A DNA stretch of 21,175 bases, from the NCBI GenBank assembly GCA_009786675.1, contig WQRP01000008.1, positions 1 to 21,175 of the forward strand, given 5' to 3'. The stretch is from Treponema sp. GTDB taxonomy: Bacteria > Spirochaetota > Spirochaetia > Treponematales > Breznakiellaceae. The position numbers and the translations under genes are program-made. The stretch's first letter is position 1; each line of letters opens with the position of its first letter. The notes beneath the pieces are model-generated. The model worked only from the letters and a program-made list of their open reading frames with translations. It ran no database searches and had not been told where the DNA came from. This document shows positions 15,537 to 21,175 of the stretch, piece after piece.

Positions 15537-17132
15537 GTGAAAAAACGCACGAAATCGTTTCTCAGCGCCTTCGTGGTGCTGATCGGTTTTTCGATGGCGG
15601 TCTACGGCGTGACCGGCGGGGTAGTGCCGCTCCCGGCCGTGACCGGGATTGGGGTGAGCCCTGAAACCGTGGACGTCGAGAAGGGCGAAAGGCAGAGGTT
15701 TACCGCCAGGCTTGCCGGAACCGGCCAAATCCCGCAGGGCGTCACCTGGACGCTCGAGGGGGAGGAGCACTGGGACACCTACATCTGCGGCGACGGCGTC
15801 CTGACCGTGTCGCCCCACGAGATGGCCGAAGCCCTCACGGTACGCGCGGCCTCGATCTTCGACGCCTCCGCGTACCAGGTGGCGACCGTCACGGTGACGG
15901 CGCCCACGCCGGAGGGCAGCCTTGGCAGGCAGCTTGCCCGGCTGCGGAGCTTCGCCCTGGACGGCGGCGTGTATACCGTCGAGGTGAACGGCGACGAGTA
16001 CCTTACCCCCGCCAGGGCGGCTCTGCCCGTCGGCAGGGAGAACCTAACGATCGTCCTGCGTGGCGCCGGGGAAACGCGCACCGTAAGCCTTTGCGGAAAC
16101 GGGAGCCTGTTCAGCGTGGGCCCGGGTGTCACGCTGGTGCTGGACGGCAACGTCATACTGAGGGGGACGGACGGCAACGCCGCGCCCCTGGTGTTCGTGG
16201 AGGGCGGCGGGAACCTTGTCATGAACGCCGGGACGAGCATCACGGGCAACACCCGGGCCGACGCCCGGGGCGCGGGGGTGAACGTCCACGGCGGCTTCGC
16301 CATGAACGGCGGGGAAATCCACGGCAACGCCGCCACCCGGGAAGGCGGCGGCGTGTTCGTCGGCCCCGACGGAACCTTTACGATGAGCGGCGGGAGAATC
16401 CGCGGCAACACGGCCGCGCGGGAAGGCGGCGGCGTGTTCGTCGCCGGCACCTTCGTCATGTACGACGGGGTAATCCTCGACAACACGGCCGCCAGCCATA
16501 TCTGGGCCCGGGGCGGCGGGGTGATGGTCGCCTGCATCGATAACGGCCTGTTCGCCATGCGTGGCGGGGTGATCGCTCGCAACATGGCCGTCAGCTATGC
16601 CGCGACCTGGGCGGGCGGCGGCGGCGTGCACGTCGGCGGCTACCGGCCGGGCGGCGGAACCCTGCTGATGAGCGACGGGACAATTACCGGCGACAACGTG
16701 TCGCGGTTCGTGGGAAACATGGCGGATCTTGGCACCCCCCTGAACGCCTACGGCACGGCCAGGGCCCAGCACGGCACCTTCGACGGTGGCGCGTTTACGC
16801 CCCTGGGCGACCTGCCCTCGGCGGGCCACACGATAGAGATGGCGGACGGCGTCCTGCAGGGCGTCCTGACGATAACGGTCACGGGAATCCCGGCACGCTA
16901 CGAAAACTGGGAAAGGAGCATCTCGCTGTGGGACGGATCATGCGGGTGGTTCGGCTCGACCGCGGAACACGCGGCCGGCCCCTCGGCGACCTTTTCCCTT
17001 GTCGCGAACCCTGGAGCCTACCGCGTCCACCTTTACGTTTGGAGCGGCGACGACTGGGTGGAATACTCCGCGCGGCCGGGAAGGCTTGAGGCCGGGGACA
17101 ACACCATTCCCTTCGGCCTGTTCAGGAACTGA
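15537..17132 (+). CDS. Secreted beta-helix protein with Ig-like domain and C-terminal module
   Basis: A 531-residue exported protein. GTG 15537 is preceded by AAAGGAG (15525-15531) at five bases. The N-terminus is a signal peptide (Lys/Arg-rich, then hydrophobic 'SAFVVLIGFSMAVYG') without a lipobox Cys. Residues about 35-125 resemble a bacterial Ig-like (BIG_2-type) domain ('VSPETVDVEKGERQRF...VTWTLEG'). Residues about 180-400 form a repetitive Gly/Asn-rich stretch with recurring '(M/S)GG.I.GN' and 'GGGVFV' units, typical of right-handed beta-helix surface proteins of gut treponemes. From nt 16866 the last roughly 90 residues are the shared module ('LTITVTGIPARYENWER' to 'DNTIPFGLF'). The role is probably a surface adhesin or glycan-binding protein, by inference. 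It is likely cotranscribed with the small lipoprotein. It ends six bases before the converging tRNA gene. Confidence 0.85.
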   Translation: MKKRTKSFLSAFVVLIGFSMAVYGVTGGVVPLPAVTGIGVSPETVDVEKGERQRFTARLAGTGQIPQGVTWTLEGEEHWDTYICGDGVLTVSPHEMAEALTVRAASIFDASAYQVATVTVTAPTPEGSLGRQLARLRSFALDGGVYTVEVNGDEYLTPARAALPVGRENLTIVLRGAGETRTVSLCGNGSLFSVGPGVTLVLDGNVILRGTDGNAAPLVFVEGGGNLVMNAGTSITGNTRADARGAGVNVHGGFAMNGGEIHGNAATREGGGVFVGPDGTFTMSGGRIRGNTAAREGGGVFVAGTFVMYDGVILDNTAASHIWARGGGVMVACIDNGLFAMRGGVIARNMAVSYAATWAGGGGVHVGGYRPGGGTLLMSDGTITGDNVSRFVGNMADLGTPLNAYGTARAQHGTFDGGAFTPLGDLPSAGHTIEMADGVLQGVLTITVTGIPARYENWERSISLWDGSCGWFGSTAEHAAGPSATFSLVANPGAYRVHLYVWSGDDWVEYSARPGRLEAGDNTIPFGLFRN

Positions 17133-17137
17133 CCTTA

Positions 17138-17211
17138 TGGGCGCGCAGGGATTCGAACCCCGGACATCCACGGTGTAAACGTGGCGCTCTAACCAGCTGA
17201 GCTACGCGCCC
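17138..17211 (-). tRNA. tRNA-Val (anticodon UAC)
   Basis: Read on the minus strand, the 74 bases fold as a full cloverleaf. The acceptor GGGCGCG (17211-17205) pairs with CGCGCCC (17145-17139), and the discriminator is A (17138). The D stem is GCTC/GAGC. The anticodon stem is CCACG/CGTGG around TTTACAC, giving anticodon TAC (Val, GUA codons). The T arm is CGGGG-TTCGAAT-CCCTG with one G-T pair. The 3' CCA is not encoded (TAA follows), so it must be added enzymatically. Confidence 0.95.
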
Positions 17212-17220
17212 CGGAACCAA

Positions 17221-17249
17221 AGCCTACACTAAACCCTGGAAATGTTCAA
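17221..17249 (-). promoter_or_regulatory. Candidate promoter of tRNA-Val
   Basis: On the minus strand TTGAAC (17249-17244), a 17-base spacer and TAGGCT (17226-17221). The predicted start lies about three bases before the mature tRNA 5' end. The -35 overlaps the stop codon of the ABC ATPase gene (17246-17248). The -10 matches only half the consensus. Confidence 0.45.
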
Positions 17250-18238
17250 GCGCCCAGGTGGCACCTGACCGTATGCCCCGGCGCGACCTCGGTCACCGGG
17301 GGCTCCTCGCTGCGGCAGGCCTTCGTGGCCAGGGGGCAGCGCGGGGCGAAGGCGCAGGCGGGCTCCTCTGGCGGGCTGCCGGGACGGTTACCCTCTTGGC
17401 GGGGGAAAGGGGATCCCTGGCCGGTGGCGGCCGAGAACAGCATCCTGGTGTAGGGGTGCCGGCACTCGCTCCATAGGCCGGCGGCGGGGGCCTCCTCGAC
17501 CAGGCGTCCGGAGTACATCACGCCTATCCGGTCGCAAAAGTGGCAGGCAACCTTCAGGTCGTGGGCGATGAAAACATACGACATGGACCTGTTCTCCTGA
17601 ACCCGTTTCTCGCGCACGTCCAGCAGAAGGTTCAAGATCCTGGACTGCACCGACACGTCCAGCGCGGAGACCACCTCGTCGCAGATAAGGAGCTCCGGCC
17701 CCGGCAGCAGGCTGCGGGCTATCGAGATGCGCTGCCTCTGCCCGCCGGAGAACTCCGAGGGCCGCTTGTCCAGGTCGCTGGCCGAAAGGCCCACCTCCTC
17801 AAGCGCGGCGGCCGCCTTTTCCCTTAGCCCCGCCTTTCCCAGGCGGAGGCGGGCGTTTTCCCCGGACCACAGGAAGCCCGACACCAGCACGTCGTGGACG
17901 CTCATCCTTGGGTTCAGCGATCTGGCGGGATCCTGGAAGACGTACTTTACCCTTTGCCTGTACCGCCTTAGCTCCCTTCCCCGCAGGCCGCCTATGTCCA
18001 CAGGTCCGTCCTCGCGGTGGAAAACGACGCTCCCGGCGTCGGGATCGTACATCCGCACCAGCATCCGGGCCGTCGTCGTCTTGCCGCAGCCGGACTCCCC
18101 GACCAGGCCGTAGGACTCGTTTTTGCCGACGGCGAACGACACTCCGTCCACCGCGGTGACGAAGCTGCCGAACCTGGCGAAGAAACCCGCCTCCAGGTTG
18201 AAACGTTTGCGAAGATCCTTGACCGTAAGCAGGGGCAT
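17246..18238 (-). CDS. Oligopeptide/dipeptide ABC transporter ATP-binding protein (OppF/DppF type)
   Basis: A 330-residue nucleotide-binding subunit of a peptide (or nickel/glycan) ABC importer, acting at the inner face of the membrane. Motifs in order: Walker A 'GESGCGKTT' (47-55), Q-loop 'FQDP' (101-104), signature 'SGGQR' (164-168), Walker B 'LLICDE' (183-188), D-loop 'SALD' (191-194) and switch His226 in 'IAHD'. After Walker B it has V where P is commonest (DEVV rather than DEPV), which also occurs in the family. The C-terminal oligo_HPY-type tail with spaced Cys ('ACAFAPRCPLATKAC') marks the Opp/Dpp group. ATG 18238 fits the family start; the frame is open to 18334 but that N-terminus is not family-like. 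No permease or binding-protein gene lies alongside, so it is either an orphan or shared with a distant operon. Confidence 0.9.
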   Translation of the reverse strand: MPLLTVKDLRKRFNLEAGFFARFGSFVTAVDGVSFAVGKNESYGLVGESGCGKTTTARMLVRMYDPDAGSVVFHREDGPVDIGGLRGRELRRYRQRVKYVFQDPARSLNPRMSVHDVLVSGFLWSGENARLRLGKAGLREKAAAALEEVGLSASDLDKRPSEFSGGQRQRISIARSLLPGPELLICDEVVSALDVSVQSRILNLLLDVREKRVQENRSMSYVFIAHDLKVACHFCDRIGVMYSGRLVEEAPAAGLWSECRHPYTRMLFSAATGQGSPFPRQEGNRPGSPPEEPACAFAPRCPLATKACRSEEPPVTEVAPGHTVRCHLGA

Positions 18239-18354
18239 GGATCCATGGTACGGATTTCCGCCGGGAATTTCAATGGCCGGCCCGGAGTGCGTTTTTTTGC
18301 AAATTTCGGCCTCGGGATCCAAGCGGGACCGCAAAACGCGCCTTGTATAAGGGT

Positions 18355-19290
18355 ATGAAGAACAACGTTACTTACGCCGACTGCTTCGCCGAGGCGCGGG
18401 CGGGTCGCGGCATGAAAAAGACCGAGGGTCCCCTCCAGATGCCGCCGTCCCGGCGTCCGCGCGAAAGGCTGGAGGACATGGGGCCAAGATCGCTGGGCGA
18501 CGCCGAGCTTCTGGCCGTCGTACTTAACACGGGAGCCAGGGGAAGGGGAGTGCTCGACCTGGCCGGGGATCTGCTGGAGCTCCTGGACAGGTGCGGGGGC
18601 GTCCCCTCGCCGGGGGAGCTTTCCAGGCTTCGGGGGATGGGGAGATCCAGGGCCTGCGCCGTCGCGGCGATGCTGGAGTTCGGGAGGCGTCGCTGGGGCG
18701 CCCAGGGGCGCCTGGCCGGGGGGCCGGCCGACGTCTTCGACCTTGTGCGCCACTACGCCGACAGAAGGCAGGAGCGTTTTATCTCGGTCTCGATGAACGG
18801 GGCTCACGAGGTTCTGGCGGTCAGGGTGGTCACGGTGGGGCTTGTCAACCGCACGATCGTCCACCCCAGGGAGGTCTTCGCCGACATGCTGCAGGATCGC
18901 GCCACGGCCTTCGCGGTTGCCCACAACCACCCGTCGGGCAAGCTGTCGCCCTCGCCGGAGGACGACGAGATCACGGACCGCCTGCTCAAGTCGTCGGGAA
19001 TCCTGGGGCTCCACTTTATCGACCACCTGATTTTCTCGCGGACGGGCTTCTACAGCTACCGCAACGACGGCGGGATGGGGCAGCCCTGGGGTCTCCCGTC
19101 CCGGGAGGGCGAGCCCCCGCCCCAAAAGGACGGGACTTCGCCCTTGGAGCGGGAGCCCCCTTCCCCCAAGAAGGAGCCTTCCCCGCAAAGGAAGGACTCC
19201 CCCCAAGAATCCCCGCAAGGGGGAGGGTACGGCGGGCCGGAGGGCTTCGAGCGGGAGCTTATGGCTCTCCTCGACGGCTGGGCTACTTGA
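18355..19290 (+). CDS. radC: RadC/JAB-domain protein with extended C-terminal tail
   Basis: A RadC-family protein of about 311 residues; typical RadC is near 220-230. The N-terminal 'RPRERLEDMG' and 'DAELLAVVLNTG' are diagnostic, followed by a helix-hairpin-helix-like 'LRGMGRSRACAVAA'. The JAMM metal site is intact: Glu152 in 'GAHEVLAV', then 'AHNHPSGKLSPSPEDDEIT' with His190, His192 and downstream Ser/Asp. The molecular role of RadC is unsettled despite its historical link to DNA repair. After about residue 238 there is a roughly 70-residue tail rich in Pro, Lys, Glu and Ser, atypical for the family. The start is uncertain: ATG 18355 has AAGGG close by; ATG 18412 gives a more usual N-terminus; TTG 18343 is least likely. 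A TATAAG box (18346-18351) favours 18412 if it is the promoter. The 3' end overlaps the converging DHH gene by eight bases. Confidence 0.88.
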   Translation: MKNNVTYADCFAEARAGRGMKKTEGPLQMPPSRRPRERLEDMGPRSLGDAELLAVVLNTGARGRGVLDLAGDLLELLDRCGGVPSPGELSRLRGMGRSRACAVAAMLEFGRRRWGAQGRLAGGPADVFDLVRHYADRRQERFISVSMNGAHEVLAVRVVTVGLVNRTIVHPREVFADMLQDRATAFAVAHNHPSGKLSPSPEDDEITDRLLKSSGILGLHFIDHLIFSRTGFYSYRNDGGMGQPWGLPSREGEPPPQKDGTSPLEREPPSPKKEPSPQRKDSPQESPQGGGYGGPEGFERELMALLDGWAT

Positions 19291-20188
19291 CGGCGGCGAC
19301 GATCTCGCGGATTACCCTGTCGGTGTCCCCGTAGGCCACCTGGCAGGTGCCGACCGTCCTGTGCCCGCCGCCGCCGTACTTCAGCATCAGGCTGCCCACG
19401 TCCACCGACGAGGTCTTGTTGACGACGCTGTACCCGACGGTGATTACCGTGTTCACCTTTTTCTTGCCGTCCACGATCCAGACGGAAATGTTCTGCTTTG
19501 GGAACAGCGTGTACAGCAGGAAGCGGTTGCCGGCGTTTATCGTCTCGATGTCGCGCAGGTCCACGTAGACGGCGTTGCCCTCGGTCCTGGCGTACTTCTC
19601 GACCATCTCGATGAAGTACTGCTGCTGCTCGAAGTAGACGTCCACGCGCTCCTTGACGTCGGGCATCTCCAGGATTTCCTCGATGGGCTTGGAGAAGGTC
19701 GCCTTGGATAGCTGCTTCATCAGGTCGAGGTTGCTGACGGTGAAGCTGTGGATTCTGCCCAGGCCGGTGCGGGGATCCACTAGGAATCCCAGCAGGACCC
19801 AGCCGGAGGGGTTCATGATTTCGTCCTCGGTCAGGCTGGCGGAGTCCATCTTGTCCACGTACTTCATCATCTCGGCGAAGCGCCCCAGCTTTTCGTCGCC
19901 GTCGTAGTAGTCGTATATGACGCGGGCGCAGCTTGGGGCCGCCCTGGAGGCGCCTTCGAACTTCAGGTCCTTTCCGAGCCGCTCCTCCTCGCTGGAGTGG
20001 TGGTCGAACCAGAGCCCGCAGCCGGGGATGTAGGGGACGTTGGCCACGATGTCATTGGCCGTGGCCTCGACCAGGCCGTCCTGGATGTCCTTGGGATGGA
20101 CGAAGAGCCACTCGTCTACCAGACCCAGGGCTTCCAGAAGGGCGCCGCAGGCCAGGCCGTCGAAATCGGAGCGTGTGATTAATCGCAT
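19283..20188 (-). CDS. DHH-family phosphoesterase
   Basis: A 301-residue cytoplasmic DHH/DHHA1 phosphoesterase. The metal motifs are 'RSDFDG' (Asp8, Asp10), the signature DHH at 62-64 in 'WFDHHSS', and 'KYVDKMD' around residue 112. The C-terminal DHHA1 motif is 'KYGGGGHRTVGT' (GGGGH at 272-276). The superfamily includes exopolyphosphatases, nanoRNases and cyclic-dinucleotide phosphodiesterases; sequence alone does not settle which activity this has. The fold is more like soluble polyphosphatase- or nanoRNase-type proteins than RecJ, as there is no OB domain or membrane part. ATG 20188 is supported by AAGGAG six bases upstream on the minus strand and by a good promoter at 20233-20261. The gene runs tail to tail into radC with an eight-base overlap. 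Confidence 0.9.
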   Translation of the reverse strand: MRLITRSDFDGLACGALLEALGLVDEWLFVHPKDIQDGLVEATANDIVANVPYIPGCGLWFDHHSSEEERLGKDLKFEGASRAAPSCARVIYDYYDGDEKLGRFAEMMKYVDKMDSASLTEDEIMNPSGWVLLGFLVDPRTGLGRIHSFTVSNLDLMKQLSKATFSKPIEEILEMPDVKERVDVYFEQQQYFIEMVEKYARTEGNAVYVDLRDIETINAGNRFLLYTLFPKQNISVWIVDGKKKVNTVITVGYSVVNKTSSVDVGSLMLKYGGGGHRTVGTCQVAYGDTDRVIREIVAAVK

Positions 20189-20232
20189 GTTTTTCTCCTT
20201 GCTATTTGTGGTTTGGTTTGGCCGATGGTTTG

Positions 20233-20261
20233 ATTCTAGTCTTTTTTGTGCGGTTTCGCAA
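20233..20261 (-). promoter_or_regulatory. Sigma-70 promoter of the DHH phosphoesterase gene
   Basis: On the minus strand TTGCGA (20261-20256), a 17-base spacer and TAGAAT (20238-20233). The predicted start near 20226 leaves a leader of about 38 bases containing the AAGGAG site (20200-20195). Confidence 0.75.
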
Positions 20262-20782
20262 CGGGGCGGGGTGTATAGGCATAGAAATTACCTGCCGAGG
20301 AGCCGGGCAATACCAGCGAGGCGCTCTGGCGGACAGGATACTAACGTGAGCAGTTCTATGAGATCCGCCCAGGCTTTCGGTTATCAGGGGGTTTCTTGAC
20401 AAGAACCACGAACCCTCACCCCAGTAGAGCCACGGAGGGGCAGGAAAAAGCGGTGCCGGATCACTTGCCTATAGCACTCGATCCAGGGGGCGCCAAGAGT
20501 CGCTCGCGTTACGCGCACTGGTGTCGGGGTCGGGGCGACACGGGTACAGGCACGATTTCCCGCCAAGGCACTAGAGGCCGGAGACGGAAAAGGCCGTCCT
20601 GGATTTTACGTTCGAGTAGCTGGCCTAGAAATCTAGAGCGAGCACCCTGGGTACTTTGGCGCGCAGGTCACGTCCTATCGTAAAGAACACGCTTGTGACG
20701 GCGGACATGCTGAACGCCAAGATCATTCCCTTTCGCAAGTACGGGTTAAACCGTCCGTTGTCGTTGCAAGTGGCTTAACCCC
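20262..20782. other. Unassigned 520-bp intergenic region with hairpins and short ORF fragments
   Basis: No gene can be assigned with confidence. Visible structure: GTGTCG...CGACAC with a 9-base loop (around 20520-20542), CTAGAAATCTAG (about 20625-20636), a GGCGGA/TCCGCC pair about 30 bases apart (around 20329-20371), TTCTTGACAAGAA (20393-20405), and GGGTTAA/TTAACCC flanking about 25 bases (around 20743-20782). Two short frames have coding-like third positions: plus strand up to TAA 20778, ending '...NRPLSLQVA', and minus strand 20726-20625, 33 residues, hydrophobic at its start ('MILAFSMSAVTSVFFTIGR'). Neither has a good ribosome site. A 95-residue plus-strand frame (20396-20683) is Arg-rich and unconvincing. 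The sequence does not show core motifs of RNase P RNA, SRP RNA or tmRNA. It could be a decayed gene or mobile element, or an unknown structured RNA. Confidence 0.5.
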
Positions 20783-21175
20783 CTATTTTACGCAATCACA
20801 CAAGGCTTTTATCACGGTGATGGCACCAGAGATGCCAGTGCAAGACGAATTTATCACAAGGTCGTAATTATCGGTGGCACCCCATCGTTGTTCGGTGTAG
20901 TACTTGTAAAAATTAGCCCTATGCTTGTCAATTTTCCTAACATCCCTAGCGGCGGTTTTTTCCGCATGTTTGTAGGTCTGGATGGCCCGCCGCACCCTGT
21001 CGTTAAACCTGCCCCTGATAAAAACCGAAAGCAGATTGGGGTGCTCCCGCAAAATATAACCGGCGCAGCGCCCTACTATAACACAGCCGCCCGACGCGGC
21101 GATTTCCCTAATCGCCGCCGACTGGATGCGGAACAGGCGATCCGCGTCGTTTTTCGCGATGGACGAATGGGCCGC
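20783..21175 (-). CDS. Cytidylate kinase-like protein, 5' end cut by the window
   Basis: The last 130 residues of a protein whose start lies beyond the window; the frame is open to 21175. It matches the cytidylate-kinase-like (Cytidylate_kin2, PF13189) pattern: 'IREIAASGGCVIVGRCAGYIL' (the second strand after the P-loop half), a basic region with spaced Arg ('RGRFNDRVRR'), the lid-like 'EKTAARDVRKIDKHRANFY', and the closing 'NYDLVINSSCTGISGA'. The P-loop should lie upstream and cannot be seen. The family is predicted to phosphorylate nucleotides, but many members have no proven substrate. A TTG at 21052 is only internal, not the start. The stop TAG at 20783-20785 is followed on the minus strand by the 520-bp unassigned region. 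Confidence 0.85.
   Translation of the reverse strand, partial: AAHSSIAKNDADRLFRIQSAAIREIAASGGCVIVGRCAGYILREHPNLLSVFIRGRFNDRVRRAIQTYKHAEKTAARDVRKIDKHRANFYKYYTEQRWGATDNYDLVINSSCTGISGAITVIKALCDCVK

Noticed and set aside
18239..18334. Longer N-terminus for the ABC ATPase
   Set aside because: The extra 32 residues do not resemble the family, whereas ATG 18238 starts directly at the conserved 'LLTVKDLRKRF'.
20262..20330. TPP-riboswitch-like string near 20302-20315 (GGCAATACCAGCGAGG)
   Set aside because: It resembles the 3' conserved part of a THI box, but the CTGAGA element and paired P2/P3 arms are missing and no thiamine gene follows.
20393..20405. TTCTTGACAAGAA palindrome as promoter or operator
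   Set aside because: TTGACA is present but no -10 lies at the right distance and no gene follows on the plus strand; kept only as structure within the unassigned region.

Overview
The window is GC-rich (above 60% by eye) and looks like chromosomal DNA of a spirochaete, most likely a treponeme of the termite-gut or environmental type. The reasons are indirect: a tandem pair of MptE-like/DUF115 (Maf-type) proteins in an operon, a PilZ protein beside a TPR protein, secreted beta-helix proteins with 'GG.I.GN' repeats, InlB-type (Flg_new) repeats, lipoproteins with loose lipoboxes, and frequent TTG starts. No rRNA or marker gene is present, so the taxonomic call is inference.

Layout. (1) 1-1870: a 15-base C tract at the window edge, a surface lipoprotein with one InlB-type repeat and four copies of a roughly 95-residue module, then a perfect 13-bp hairpin. 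(2) 1947-6288: a YwaF/TIGR02206-type membrane protein, a calcineurin-like metallophosphoesterase, and Lon protease with its own promoter and almost no 5' leader. (3) 6285-8992, minus strand: a lipoprotein of unknown function, a PilZ-domain protein and a TPR protein run toward lon; the TPR gene and lon share one CTAG as their overlapping stop codons. (4) 9078-14895: a consensus promoter (TTGACA-17-TATACT) drives a tightly coupled four-gene operon: a 779-residue acidic repeat protein, a 119-residue orphan, and two overlapping Maf/MptE-like genes. The second Maf gene carries C9, C8 and C8 tracts. (5) 14896-17132: a second perfect 13-bp hairpin, a small lipoprotein and a large secreted beta-helix protein, both ending in the module seen in the first gene. 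(6) 17138-17249: tRNA-Val(UAC) with its promoter. (7) 17246-21175: a lone Opp/Dpp-type ABC ATPase, RadC with an unusual Pro/charged tail, a DHH phosphoesterase overlapping radC tail to tail, about 520 bp with no assignable gene, and the 3' part of a cytidylate-kinase-like gene.

How the parts fit. Two themes stand out. The first is a family of exported proteins (181-1833, 15083-15484, 15537-17132) built around one recurring C-terminal-type beta-rich module that I cannot name; it is the best candidate here for an undescribed domain. The second is the promoter-driven operon 9167-14895, which joins an Asp-rich tandem-repeat protein to two probable flagellin or surface glycosylation proteins. The remaining genes are housekeeping (lon, radC, tRNA, nucleotide and phosphate enzymes).
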